Notes: generated from the sequence alone by a model not told the origin. Shown: positions 1-8,240, counted from the first letter of the stretch. The stretch: DNA of 14,015 nt from an uncultured bacterium (GCA_903911455.1 CAIWDQ010000553.1:1-14015); one strand, 5' to 3'. Program-made: numbers and translations.

Positions 1-1
1 T

Positions 2-1354
2 ATACGCATTACAGGTAGTGTTGCAAATGCCGTAGGTATGAAGATTCGCTTACTTACTTATACTGATTATATCTCCGAACTACCTAAAAAGTTAGATGAA
101 TGCATTATTGATGCCTCAGGAAAGTTTAATTTAAAAACCAGTCAGGGCGAAACTATTTATACCTGGATTCAAATAGATAGATTCAAAGCTGATTTTTTTC
201 TTGAACCTAATAGTGAATATGCAATAAAGATACTCCCATTTGATTTTTCAAGTGATGAAAAGTTAACTCCTTTTCTTGATAAAAGAAAACTTCAAATAGA
301 ATTCACCGACCTCTCTCCTACTGATATTAATCAACTACTTCAAAGATTTAATCCAATTTATAATGATTTTGTAATTAATAATTTTAATGCTCTTTACAAG
401 CATCGTGATAAAACAAAATTAGATAGTCTAAACAATTTACTTAATCAGGAATTCGGAGATGTTACCAATACATATTTTAATAATTATGTAACCTATAAAA
501 TAGCAGGTATCGAACAAATGGCAAGTCTTGCCGGTAGAAAAAAGTTGTATCAGAAATATATCGAAAACAAACCTATACTATATAATAATATAGAGTACAT
601 GAATTTCTTTCTTCAGTTTTATGATAAGTTTATTTTTAATGGCAAACATAATGTCCATGACAATGAGCTTAAATATTATATTAATGAAAGCAAAGACTAT
701 AATAAACTAATGGATTCGTTAGGTGTAGATATTTATGTAAAAAATGAAATAATAAGAGAGATAGTATTTCTGCAAGGACTTAAAGATGTATACTACGTTA
801 AGAAATATGATGCACAGAATATAAGTGAAATTTTACGCAGATTCTCGTTAAAGACTAAATTTAAAGAACATAAACTAATTGCTCAGAACCTTATCACTTC
901 GATAAAGTCATTAAATATCGGAAGCCCTGCTCCCGATTTCAGACTACAAGATATAAAAGGTAAATCATATACTTTGAATTCGTTTAAAGGAAAATATACT
1001 TATCTTTGTTTCTTTACTACTTGGTGTGGCGGTTGTATGCCCGAAATTGAAGGAATGAAAGCTTTAAAAGCTAAATATGAAAAAGACTTTAACTTCGTTT
1101 GCATTTCTGTTGATAAAGAAATAATGACTCTTAACTTTTATCTTCAGAAAAGGAAGTACGATTGGTATTTTCTACATTATGGTGCAAATATTGAATTATT
1201 AGAAAACTACAATATAGCAACCTATCCTGTATTCTTTATAATTGATAAAACCGGGAATATAATTAAGTACCCAGCCCCTAAACCAAGCGAAGACATAGAA
1301 CAGACATTTAAAGATATTCTTACTCCCGAAACTACTGATAAAGTTAAAGATTAA
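2..1354 (+). CDS. TlpA-like thioredoxin-fold protein, 5' end outside window
   Basis: Probable envelope thiol-disulfide oxidoreductase or peroxiredoxin-like protein. The frame is open to the left edge. The residues before the first visible Met (RITGSVANAVG at 5-37) read as the N-terminal domain typical of Bacteroidota TlpA proteins, so the ATG at 38 is probably internal and the gene is cut by the window. Numbering from that Met, residues 1-290 are a long, poorly conserved N-terminal region. Residues about 293-425 form an AhpC/TSA-thioredoxin domain starting GSPAPDF, with the redox motif WCGGC (Cys330 and Cys333) and the cis-proline loop ATYPVFFI. The family normally has a signal peptide or lipoprotein signal, but that part is not visible. 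It converges on the NUDIX gene with a 2-bp gap and no terminator hairpin between them. The substrate is unknown. The fold is secure; the exact role is not. Confidence 0.85.
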   Translation: MRITGSVANAVGMKIRLLTYTDYISELPKKLDECIIDASGKFNLKTSQGETIYTWIQIDRFKADFFLEPNSEYAIKILPFDFSSDEKLTPFLDKRKLQIEFTDLSPTDINQLLQRFNPIYNDFVINNFNALYKHRDKTKLDSLNNLLNQEFGDVTNTYFNNYVTYKIAGIEQMASLAGRKKLYQKYIENKPILYNNIEYMNFFLQFYDKFIFNGKHNVHDNELKYYINESKDYNKLMDSLGVDIYVKNEIIREIVFLQGLKDVYYVKKYDAQNISEILRRFSLKTKFKEHKLIAQNLITSIKSLNIGSPAPDFRLQDIKGKSYTLNSFKGKYTYLCFFTTWCGGCMPEIEGMKALKAKYEKDFNFVCISVDKEIMTLNFYLQKRKYDWYFLHYGANIELLENYNIATYPVFFIIDKTGNIIKYPAPKPSEDIEQTFKDILTPETTDKVKD

Positions 1355-1356
1355 GT

Positions 1357-1989
1357 TTATCTCTTCTTTTTCTTCTTAAGATATGTATCTATTAAGAGTT
1401 TAATTGATGGATATGTATTTTCTAATATCACTTCAAGCTCAGCTTTTCTAAACCATCTTACATCAGTGATATCCTCCTCTATTTGCGGAGTTGGAGTTAA
1501 ATCAGTAAAGGTTTTCATTAAGTACCAGCAAGTTTTCTTAAGAACAACTTTATCCTCACTATATATATGATAGGTATCAATTAATCGTTTAATGATCTCA
1601 ACTTTATCAATACCTGTCTCCTCCTCTACTTCACGAACAGCAGTGATATGAACTTTCTCTCCTTCTTCTTTTTTCCCTTTAGGTAGGTCCCATTTCCCTC
1701 TTCTAAATATAAAAAGGTATTGTTTTGTCCAACCTCTGGTCATTAAACCACCAGCAGCAACAACTACTTTGAAGTGTTCACAGAACTTTTTAAATATAAT
1801 ATTCAAATCTGTTTTTGAATATATATACAAGTCATTTAATGAAGGATTACATATAAAATCATTATATGCTTCCATCATTCCTTTTTTTGATTGATAACTG
1901 TAAATTACAGCATCTTCCATACTAAAAATTCTTTCGTTAATACTTTTTACGAAATGAATTGCCTTTTTATTGTAAAAAACTTTATACAT
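1357..1989 (-). CDS. NUDIX hydrolase with N-terminal extension
   Basis: Hydrolase of a nucleoside diphosphate linked to another moiety; the substrate cannot be read from sequence. The canonical Nudix box G-x5-E-x7-RE-V-x-EE-x-G-I spans about residues 105-127 (GKKEEGE to REVEEETGI), with all metal-binding glutamates present. About 75 residues precede the Nudix fold, which begins near FKVVVAAGGLM. The C-terminus is lysine-rich (YLKKKKKR). The frame could start at 1998 (MVQM), but that ATG shares two bases with the pyrE start. I prefer the next ATG, ending at 1989 (MYKVFYNKK), which gives 210 aa. The gene is divergent from pyrE, a pairing I associate with Bacteroidota genomes. No clear promoter was found for it; it would have to lie inside the pyrE coding sequence. 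Confidence 0.88.
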   Translation of the reverse strand: MYKVFYNKKAIHFVKSINERIFSMEDAVIYSYQSKKGMMEAYNDFICNPSLNDLYIYSKTDLNIIFKKFCEHFKVVVAAGGLMTRGWTKQYLFIFRRGKWDLPKGKKEEGEKVHITAVREVEEETGIDKVEIIKRLIDTYHIYSEDKVVLKKTCWYLMKTFTDLTPTPQIEEDITDVRWFRKAELEVILENTYPSIKLLIDTYLKKKKKR

Positions 1990-1992
1990 TTG
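1985..1992 (+). promoter_or_regulatory. Bacteroidota -7 promoter element for pyrE
   Basis: TACATTTG matches the Bacteroidota sigma factor -7 consensus TAnnTTTG exactly. Its final G is only four bases before the pyrE ATG at 1997. The -33 TTTG box is not clear at normal spacing (ATTG at 1958-1961 would give 23 bp). If it is used, transcription would begin at or next to the start codon, giving a leaderless or nearly leaderless pyrE mRNA. The element also overlaps the preferred NUDIX start codon on the other strand. Confidence 0.5.
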
Positions 1993-1996
1993 CACC

Positions 1997-2659
1997 ATGA
2001 AATTTAATGAAGAAATAGCTTTAAAAACATCTGAATTTTTATTGCAAATTAAAGCAATAAAATTGAATAATGCACTACCTTTTACATGGGCGAGTGGAAG
2101 AAAATCTCCAATTTATTGCGATAACCGTGTTACTCTGTCGTTTCCGAAGATAAGAACTTTCATGAGACAGCAATTTGTTGACATGATTTCTGAAGAGTTC
2201 GGCGAAGTAGAATTAATAGCAGGAGTTGCTACAGGAGGGATCGCACAAGGAGCATTAGTTGCACAAGAACTTGGTTTACCGTTTGCTTACGTTAGATCTG
2301 AAGAGAAAAAACACGGAATGACTAACATGATTGAAGGCGTTGTTTCAAACGGACAATCAGTAGTTGTAGTTGAAGATTTAGTTTCAACAGGTAAAAGCAG
2401 TTTAAATGCTGTAAAAGCTTTACAAGATGCAGGTTGTAATGTAAAAGGAATGGTTGCAATCTTTACTTACGGATTAAAAGTTGCAGAAGATGCTTTTAAA
2501 ACTGCACAAATGCCATTAGTTACTCTTACAGATTATAACACGCTTATTAAAGTTGCAGTTGATAAAGAATACATCAAAGCTGATGATTTAATGTCGTTGA
2601 ACGAATGGCGCGAGAATCCTGAATTATGGTCGGATAATAAAATAAAAGAAGGATTTTAG
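1997..2659 (+). CDS. pyrE: Orotate phosphoribosyltransferase
   Basis: Converts orotate and PRPP to orotidine 5'-monophosphate in de novo pyrimidine synthesis (cytosolic, normally a dimer). The 220-residue length fits the family. Visible signatures are FTWASGRKSPIYCDNR (29-44), the AGVATGGIAQGALVA loop (75-89), the catalytic loop YVRSEEKKHG (98-107, with Arg and Lys residues that contact PRPP and phosphate), and the PRPP-binding motif VVVVEDLVSTGKS (122-134). The start at 1997 is the only reasonable Met before the conserved IKAIKL block; the next Met is at residue 56. An SRPBCC-fold gene follows after 30 bp and may be co-transcribed. Confidence 0.97.
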   Translation: MKFNEEIALKTSEFLLQIKAIKLNNALPFTWASGRKSPIYCDNRVTLSFPKIRTFMRQQFVDMISEEFGEVELIAGVATGGIAQGALVAQELGLPFAYVRSEEKKHGMTNMIEGVVSNGQSVVVVEDLVSTGKSSLNAVKALQDAGCNVKGMVAIFTYGLKVAEDAFKTAQMPLVTLTDYNTLIKVAVDKEYIKADDLMSLNEWRENPELWSDNKIKEGF

Positions 2660-2689
2660 TCTTACTATCTCTTTTATTAAATCAAATTT

Positions 2690-3112
2690 ATGAAGCAAAT
2701 AGAAAGTGATAAAGTTGTTATAAACAAATCTAAAGAACTTATATATAATTTTCTTAGCAATTTCAATAACTTCGGTAAGTTGATGCCCGAACAGATCATT
2801 AACTGGCAATCTACTGATGAAAATTGTTCTTTTACTATTAAAGGACTTACTGATTTAAGTATGAAAATAAAAGAGAAATCTCCTTTTAATCAGATTATAA
2901 TTGAATCGGATGGAAAGGTTCCTTTTACTTTTGAATTAAAATGGTTCTTCAAAGAAGTTGAAATAAATAAAACAGAAACTCAACTCATCTTCTTAGCTGA
3001 TTTAAATGCTATGATGAGTATGATGGTGAGTAAACCTTTGCAGAATTTTGTAAATATTCTTATTGCTAAATTAAAAGAATTAATAGAATCACCCGGCTTC
3101 TCTACTATTTAA
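2690..3112 (+). CDS. SRPBCC-fold (START/Bet v1-like) small protein
   Basis: A 140-residue soluble protein resembling the SRPBCC proteins found near pyrE in Bacteroidota. The N-terminus (VVINKSKELIYNFLSNFNNFGKLMPEQI) has the usual first strand and helix pair, the middle is a series of predicted beta strands (CSFTIKGL, MKIKEKSP, QIIIESDG, FTFELKWFF, TQLIFLADL), and a long C-terminal helix (LQNFVNILIAKLKELIES) completes the helix-grip pattern. The family binds hydrophobic ligands; no catalytic residues or ligand can be assigned here. It lies 30 bp after pyrE, probably in the same transcript. Its TAA stop overlaps the birA stop on the opposite strand within TTAA at 3109-3112. Confidence 0.75.
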   Translation: MKQIESDKVVINKSKELIYNFLSNFNNFGKLMPEQIINWQSTDENCSFTIKGLTDLSMKIKEKSPFNQIIIESDGKVPFTFELKWFFKEVEINKTETQLIFLADLNAMMSMMVSKPLQNFVNILIAKLKELIESPGFSTI

Positions 3113-3864
3113 TCAAAAAGGAAAGTTATTTCTTTTAAATCACATTCAATAGTTGAAGCATATATTGTTTCAATTATTAGTTTACCATATTCTGACACAC
3201 CAAGTATTTTGGCTTCAATTACTTTTTCTTCATATAAATAGTTGCTAAAGTTATTATAATTTTTCAACTTTGTTAAATAAGAAGTATCTATTAATTCAAA
3301 CTCCTCGTTTATTAAATATTTATACCATTTATCAATAATAGTAGCTAAAAATTTCAGGCATTCTTTCAAATCATATTCTTTATTGGTAACATTGTATAAA
3401 GATACAGGATTAGGAGCATCACTTTTAAATTCCTTCTGATTAATATTAATCCCAATACCAACTATTGATGATTGAATTACATCTCCAAGAATTCTATTTT
3501 CAATTAAAATACCTGCAATCTTTTTATCACCTACATAAATATCATTAGGCCACTTAATTTTAACATCATCTTTATACGATTGAATAAATTCAGCAACTCC
3601 AAGTGATATTACTTTATTTAACATAAATTGAGAAGCTGCTTTAATAAAATCAGGATAAATCACAATACTTAACAAAAGATTTTTCCCTGACTCACTTTCC
3701 CAAGAATTTCCTTTTTGTCCTTTACCTTGTGTCTGATTTAATGCCCATACAATAGTTCCTTCAGAAAGTTCTTGCTTTTGTAAGGCTTCGGAAACATATT
3801 TATTAGTTGAGTCTACACTCTCTATTTGAGTATTATACCTCCCAATTATTTGTTCTTTATCCAT
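3109..3864 (-). CDS. birA: Biotin--[acetyl-CoA-carboxylase] ligase, catalytic type only
   Basis: Activates biotin to biotinyl-AMP and attaches it to the biotin carrier lysine of biotin-dependent carboxylases. Numbered from the ATG ending at 3864 (251 aa), the ligase core shows ESVDSTN (15-21), the biotinyl-AMP loop GKGQKGNSW (47-55, variant of GRGRRGRxW), KWPNDI (104-109), the biotin-binding lysine in KIAGILIE (115-122) and the GIGININ strand (136-142). There is no N-terminal winged helix, so it should not act as the E. coli-type bio repressor. The frame can be extended to a TTG at 3894, but the ATG puts the core at the usual distance and is preferred. A weak -7-like AATATTTG lies on the minus strand at 3899-3892. 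It is divergent from rsfS. Confidence 0.93.
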   Translation of the reverse strand: MDKEQIIGRYNTQIESVDSTNKYVSEALQKQELSEGTIVWALNQTQGKGQKGNSWESESGKNLLLSIVIYPDFIKAASQFMLNKVISLGVAEFIQSYKDDVKIKWPNDIYVGDKKIAGILIENRILGDVIQSSIVGIGININQKEFKSDAPNPVSLYNVTNKEYDLKECLKFLATIIDKWYKYLINEEFELIDTSYLTKLKNYNNFSNYLYEEKVIEAKILGVSEYGKLIIETIYASTIECDLKEITFLFD

Positions 3865-3934
3865 TATAATTATTTTTGTTGTAAAAATAATCAAATATTA
3901 GTTATAAATAATGCAATAATACAATAAAAATGCG

Positions 3935-3942
3935 TAATTTTG
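3935..3942 (+). promoter_or_regulatory. Bacteroidota -7 promoter element for the rsfS-ftsH-cdsA operon
   Basis: TAATTTTG is a perfect TAnnTTTG match, 20 bp before the rsfS ATG at 3963. This would leave a short leader of roughly 15 nt. A good -33 TTTG is not visible at 19-bp spacing. It lies in the 98-bp divergent region between birA and rsfS, where promoters are expected for both directions. Confidence 0.5.
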
Positions 3943-3962
3943 CAGGTTAAAGAATTAAATGA

Positions 3963-4340
3963 ATGGTTAAAAAGACTGTAAAGAAAACTTCAGATATGCT
4001 TAAGGACATTATTGTTAAAGGCATTATCGAGAAAAAAGGGAAAGATATAACTGTGTTAAACTTAAGTGGTTTACAAAATGTGATGTTTGATTATTTTATA
4101 ATATGCAATGGTACTTCAAAGCCTCAAACTGAAGCAATTGCTGATTCAATTCAATTTGAAGTAAAGAAAGCAATTGGTGAATATCCTCGTCATGTTGAAG
4201 GATTAATGAATGCAGAATGGGTTCTTTTAGATTATTTTGATATAGTAGTGCATGTTTTTCAGAAAGAAGCTAGAGAGTTTTATAATCTTGAAAAGCTTTG
4301 GGCTGATGCAGATGTAACAGTTTTAGAAAATCACGATTAA
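3963..4340 (+). CDS. rsfS: Ribosome silencing factor RsfS (Iojap family)
   Basis: Binds ribosomal protein uL14 on the large subunit and blocks joining with the small subunit when nutrients are short. The 125-residue protein has the family pattern throughout: DIIVKGIIEKKGKDITVLNL (15-34), DYFIICNGTS (41-50), HVEG (79-82) and the signature EWVLLDYFDIVVHVFQ followed by REFYNLEKLWADA. An out-of-frame ATG at 3959 runs into a stop within three codons, so the start at 3963 is taken. It is the first gene of an apparent operon with ftsH, 67 bp downstream, an order common in Bacteroidota. Confidence 0.95.
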   Translation: MVKKTVKKTSDMLKDIIVKGIIEKKGKDITVLNLSGLQNVMFDYFIICNGTSKPQTEAIADSIQFEVKKAIGEYPRHVEGLMNAEWVLLDYFDIVVHVFQKEAREFYNLEKLWADADVTVLENHD

Positions 4341-4407
4341 TATTGTTCGCTTACTAACTATTATGTCTAAACATTGTTTATAAACTAAGATTGATAATTA
4401 TTTTATA

Positions 4408-6513
4408 ATGGAAGAGAATACAAGAGATCAAGAGAAAGATACCTCAAATAATCCCAATAAAAAGCCTAATTTAAATATTCCTAAAAAACCAAAATTCAAT
4501 ATTTATTGGATTTATGGTGCTTTATTTGTTATTTTTTTAGTAATTGCATTTTCAAAAAACTCATTTGTTAGCGAAACAAATCTGACCAAAAATTGGAATG
4601 ATATTTATAAAATGCTTTCAAAAAGAGATATTGAGAAAATACTTGTGGTTAATAAAGAATTTGCTGAAATTTACATAAAAAAAGAGAGTATTCAAAATGA
4701 TACAAGCTATAAAGATCTGAAAAAAGAAAAAGGATTTGGATCAAAATCCTTTTATACTTATAAATTTATAACTGTTGAATCATTTCAAACCGATCTAAAA
4801 GATGCTCATAAACAAATTATATCTAATGACACAATTAACAAAAGTGAATTTCTAAAGAAACAAATATTAAATAGTGAACCAGTACCAATAATATCTGAAT
4901 CCCGTAGAGACTGGAGTAGCGATATCTATAGTTTTATTTGGCCTATACTATTAATTGTCGTGATGATTGTAATATTTACACGAATGATGGGTAAAGGTTC
5001 GGGTGGAGGACAAATATTTAATATTGGGAAATCAAAAGCACAGTTATTTGATAAAGATACTAGTATTTCTATTAATTTCAGTGATGTTGCAGGACTTGAA
5101 GAAGCAAAAACTGAAATTATTGAGATTGTTGATTTCTTAAAGAATCCAAATAAATATACTGAATTAGGTGGAAAGATACCTAAAGGAGCTTTATTGGTAG
5201 GCCCTCCGGGTACTGGAAAGACTTTACTTGCTAAAGCTGTTGCCGGTGAAGCTAAGGTCCCATTCTTTTCAATTTCAGGTTCTGATTTTGTTGAAATGTT
5301 TGTTGGTGTTGGTGCTTCAAGAGTAAGAGATTTATTTAAAACTGCAAAAGAAAAAGCTCCTTGTATTATTTTTATTGATGAAATTGATGCTATAGGTAGA
5401 GCAAGAGGTAAAAATGCTATGACTGGTGGTAATGATGAAAGAGAAAATACATTAAACCAGTTATTGACCGAAATGGATGGCTTTGCTACTAATGCAGGTG
5501 TTATCATTTTAGCTGCAACTAATAGGGCAGATATTCTTGATAAAGCTTTAATGCGTGCTGGTCGTTTCGACAGACAAATCTACGTTGAATTACCTGACTT
5601 GGAAGAAAGAAAAGCAATTTTTTTAGTACATATGCGTAATTTAAAAAATGACCCTTCAGTTAGTACTGAATTTCTTTCAAAACAAACTCCTGGTTTCTCT
5701 GGTGCCGATATCGCTAATGTGTGTAATGAATCTGCATTGATTGCAGCTCGTAATGGTAAAAAGATAATTGAAAAACAAGATTTTATTGATGCTATTGATA
5801 GAATTGTCGGAGGTCTTGAAAAAAGAAATAAAATTATTTCTTTAGACGAAAAGAAAGTTATTGCTTATCACGAATCCGGTCACGCTTCTATAAGTTGGTT
5901 ACTTGAGCATGCACATCCTTTGGTTAAAGTTACTATTGTTCCCAGAGGCAAAGCTTTAGGTGCTGCATGGTATTTACCTGAAGAAAGACAGATTACTACT
6001 ACCGAGCAGATGCTTGATGAAATTACTGCTGCTCTAGGTGGTAGAGCTGCTGAGTTTGTTAAATTTGGCAGAATATCTACTGGTGCTTTAAATGATCTCG
6101 AAAAAGTTACTAAACAGGCATATGCAATGGTTGTTTATTTTGGCTTGAACGAGAAAGTAGGTAACATCAGTTACTATGATTCTTCAGGACAACAGGAATA
6201 TTCATTCCAAAAACCTTATAGTGAAAAGACAGCTGAATTAATTGATCAGGAAATAAGCAAACTTATTGAAACAGCTTACAAAAGAGCAGTTGAATTGTTG
6301 AATAATAACATGGATAAACTTGACAGTTTAGCTAGTGTTTTGATCGACAAAGAAGTTATTTTTAGAGAAGATTTAGAATTGATATTTGGAAAACGTCCTT
6401 TTGATAAAGATAGAGAAATTGAAGGAGTAAAACCACAAAATGATGATAATCTTTTAGCTGAAAACAATACTAATACGACTTTACCTATTACTGATTCAGA
6501 AGAAATCATATAA
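4408..6513 (+). CDS. ftsH: ATP-dependent zinc metalloprotease FtsH
   Basis: Membrane-anchored hexameric AAA+ protease that degrades misfolded membrane proteins and short-lived regulators. The 701 residues are ordered as follows: polar N-terminal tail (1-30); first membrane segment (about 32-49); extracytoplasmic domain (50-170), which looks divergent; second membrane segment (about 173-192); glycine-rich linker (GKGSGGG). The AAA module has Walker A GPPGTGKT (265-272), Walker B IIFIDEIDA (Asp324, Glu325) and a second region of homology with arginine fingers Arg386 and Arg389. The peptidase domain has HESGH (488-492), with Glu489 catalytic and zinc held by the two histidines and probably Asp563 in GALNDLEKVT. 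The acidic, Asn-rich tail after about residue 665 looks disordered. All key residues are present. No clear promoter was seen in the 67 bp before it, so it is probably transcribed from upstream of rsfS. Confidence 0.98.
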   Translation: MEENTRDQEKDTSNNPNKKPNLNIPKKPKFNIYWIYGALFVIFLVIAFSKNSFVSETNLTKNWNDIYKMLSKRDIEKILVVNKEFAEIYIKKESIQNDTSYKDLKKEKGFGSKSFYTYKFITVESFQTDLKDAHKQIISNDTINKSEFLKKQILNSEPVPIISESRRDWSSDIYSFIWPILLIVVMIVIFTRMMGKGSGGGQIFNIGKSKAQLFDKDTSISINFSDVAGLEEAKTEIIEIVDFLKNPNKYTELGGKIPKGALLVGPPGTGKTLLAKAVAGEAKVPFFSISGSDFVEMFVGVGASRVRDLFKTAKEKAPCIIFIDEIDAIGRARGKNAMTGGNDERENTLNQLLTEMDGFATNAGVIILAATNRADILDKALMRAGRFDRQIYVELPDLEERKAIFLVHMRNLKNDPSVSTEFLSKQTPGFSGADIANVCNESALIAARNGKKIIEKQDFIDAIDRIVGGLEKRNKIISLDEKKVIAYHESGHASISWLLEHAHPLVKVTIVPRGKALGAAWYLPEERQITTTEQMLDEITAALGGRAAEFVKFGRISTGALNDLEKVTKQAYAMVVYFGLNEKVGNISYYDSSGQQEYSFQKPYSEKTAELIDQEISKLIETAYKRAVELLNNNMDKLDSLASVLIDKEVIFREDLELIFGKRPFDKDREIEGVKPQNDDNLLAENNTNTTLPITDSEEII

Positions 6514-6558
6514 TTTTTAATTGTATTTTGAGCATTATTAATATAAATATTTAAGAAA

Positions 6559-7203
6559 ATGGAAGAAAGTACATCAAAAGAAAAAGTTCTTAAAAAGGTT
6601 AGAAATGCTATCATTGATAAAGCAGATAATCCTTATCCTAACATAGATTTTGAGTCAAATGTATATCAGGACATCACCGAATCTCTTGATATTACTTTTG
6701 CTGAAGCTTTAAATAAAGTTGCCGGTAATTTTGTGTATTGCGAGAGCATTAATAATTTCACAGAAACCTTTAAAGCTTTAATTAGCGAAAAGAATTGGAC
6801 AGATTTATACTGTATTGATACAAATATCCAGGCTATATTACAAAAAGGTGGTATTGACTTTTCAAATAATGAAGGAGATTTCCTCAAACAGAATGTTGGT
6901 ATCACAACTTGCGAGTATCTTGTAGCACGTTTGGGAACTATCATGATTTCTTCACGTCAGATGTCAGGCCGACGTATGAATGTATATCCTGAAGTACATA
7001 TTGTTTTAGCATATGCTTCTCAGCTTGTGCCTGATCTTAAACATGCTCTTAAACAAGTGAAGCTTAAATATGAGCCTAACTATCCTTCGTTGATTACATT
7101 TATTACAGGTCCTAGTAGAACTGCTGATATCGAAAAGACATTAGTATTAGGTGCACACGGACCAAAAGAAATATATGTTTTTCTGGTTGATGACGCTGTT
7201 TAA
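6559..7203 (+). CDS. LUD-domain (LutC/YkgG-like) protein
   Basis: A 214-residue single-domain LUD protein. Signature blocks are GITTCEYLVARLGTIMISS (114-132), YPEVHIVLA (143-151) and TGPSRTADIE followed by GAHGPKE (183-204), which match the LutC side of the lactate-utilisation family. In LutABC systems, LutC acts with the iron-sulfur proteins LutA and LutB to oxidise lactate. Neither partner is in the window and there are no cysteine clusters here, so a role in lactate oxidation is not supported. The gene lies 45 bp after ftsH and 8 bp before the DUF2007 gene, in the same direction, so it is probably part of this operon. The function is unknown beyond the fold. Confidence 0.85.
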   Translation: MEESTSKEKVLKKVRNAIIDKADNPYPNIDFESNVYQDITESLDITFAEALNKVAGNFVYCESINNFTETFKALISEKNWTDLYCIDTNIQAILQKGGIDFSNNEGDFLKQNVGITTCEYLVARLGTIMISSRQMSGRRMNVYPEVHIVLAYASQLVPDLKHALKQVKLKYEPNYPSLITFITGPSRTADIEKTLVLGAHGPKEIYVFLVDDAV

Positions 7204-7211
7204 TCAAAATA

Positions 7212-7421
7212 ATGTCAGAAGACTGGGTTAAGATATACACTTCCTCTAAATTATTTGAAATCGAATTGATCAGAGGTTTACTGCTCGAAAACGATATTGA
7301 ATCTTTTGTTATCAATAAGCAGGATTCCTCTTATCTCTTTGGTGAAGTTGAATTGTATGTTTCCAACAGCGATGTTTTAAATGCCAACCAAATAATCACA
7401 AATAACGATAACAGTGAGTAA
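7212..7421 (+). CDS. DUF2007-family small protein
   Basis: A 69-residue protein matching the pattern of the DUF2007 'putative signal transducing protein' family. It starts with DWVKIYTSSKLFEIELIRGLLLENDIESFVIN, in which a helix that usually follows the first strand carries the E-x-x-x-x-R-G-L-L pattern, then GEVELYVSNSDVLNANQII. The fold is ACT-like and small; the ligand is unknown. It begins 8 bp after the LUD gene, and its last 8 bases overlap the start of cdsA, which suggests translational coupling. No membrane segment is present. Confidence 0.75.
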   Translation: MSEDWVKIYTSSKLFEIELIRGLLLENDIESFVINKQDSSYLFGEVELYVSNSDVLNANQIITNNDNSE

Positions 7422-8232
7422 TTTTTTGCAACGAACAATTACAGGTGCAATTTTTGTAGTACTTGTAATTGGTTCTATTTTATGGAACCATTATGCATTT
7501 TCGTTCGTGTTCCTTATTTTTACAATACTTGGTGTCACCGAATTTTATGGAGTCATTTCCAAAACAGGTTCTAAACCATTAGGCTTTTCGGGTATTATTA
7601 TTTCAGCTTTGTTATTTTGCATCACATCGTATATCGCAATTTCAAATTCCAATTATCATTTTATTTTAATACTTCTCCCTCTCCTATTCATCGAGTTTAT
7701 TATCGAATTATTCCGCAAACACAAAACCCCTTTCACTAATATCGCTTTTACATTTTTAGGAATATTTTATGTAGCCTTACCTTTATCACTTTTAAATTTC
7801 CTTACTAATCCTGCATTCGAACACGACAAATATATAAAAGGAATTTTAATAGGATTCTTCCTCCTTATATGGAGCAACGATACTTTTGCATATCTTACAG
7901 GTATGAAATTCGGTAAACATAAATTATTTGAGCGAATATCACCAAAAAAAACATGGGAAGGAAGCATTGGAGGATTTGTATTTAGCTTACTTACAGCCTA
8001 TATCCTTTCACTATTTGTAATTGAACTTTCATTACTGCAATGGCTAGGGATGGCAATAATAATAGTAATCTTTGGCTCTCTCGGCGATCTTACCGAATCC
8101 TTATTAAAACGTAGTCTTGACTTAAAAGACTCAGGAAGCATACTCCCAGGCCATGGTGGAATACTCGACAGATTTGATGCTGTATTACTTGCAGCTCCTT
8201 TCGCTTTTGTTTATCTGCTTTTAGTAATGTAG
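7414..8232 (+). CDS. cdsA: Phosphatidate cytidylyltransferase (CDP-diglyceride synthase)
   Basis: Makes CDP-diacylglycerol from phosphatidic acid and CTP, the precursor of membrane phospholipids. This integral membrane enzyme of 272 residues has about seven or eight hydrophobic segments, beginning at residues 8-26. Conserved blocks are NDTFAYLTG (155-163), SPKKTWEG (176-183), GSLGDLTESLLKR (221-233) and the family signature across 229-255, with KD (238-239), PGHGG (245-249) and DRFD (252-255). The start is GTG at 7414, inside the end of the DUF2007 gene; the N-terminus NFLQRTITGAIFV fits the family and no better ATG precedes it. It is the last gene of the rsfS-ftsH operon, followed by a possible terminator at 8241-8278. 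Confidence 0.96.
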   Translation: MSNFLQRTITGAIFVVLVIGSILWNHYAFSFVFLIFTILGVTEFYGVISKTGSKPLGFSGIIISALLFCITSYIAISNSNYHFILILLPLLFIEFIIELFRKHKTPFTNIAFTFLGIFYVALPLSLLNFLTNPAFEHDKYIKGILIGFFLLIWSNDTFAYLTGMKFGKHKLFERISPKKTWEGSIGGFVFSLLTAYILSLFVIELSLLQWLGMAIIIVIFGSLGDLTESLLKRSLDLKDSGSILPGHGGILDRFDAVLLAAPFAFVYLLLVM

Positions 8233-8240
8233 TTTTTATT

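Noticed and set aside
38..40. ATG as the true start of the TlpA-like gene
   Set aside because: The frame continues open to the window edge, with residues that fit the family's N-terminal domain, so this Met is probably internal.
2624..2809. 61-codon minus-strand frame between pyrE and the SRPBCC gene
   Set aside because: It overlaps both genes, has no recognisable motif and no promoter.
3865..3894. TTG-initiated extension of birA
   Set aside because: An ATG ten codons later gives a normal distance to the ligase core, and the extra residues (IIFTTKIII) look like translated upstream noncoding DNA.
4926..5507. 193-codon minus-strand frame
   Set aside because: It lies entirely opposite the AAA domain of ftsH, whose frame is fully conserved. 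The peptide resembles no family I know.
6276..6614. 112-codon minus-strand frame across the ftsH end and LUD start
   Set aside because: Antisense to two well-supported genes and low in complexity (Ser/Leu/Ile/Phe-rich).
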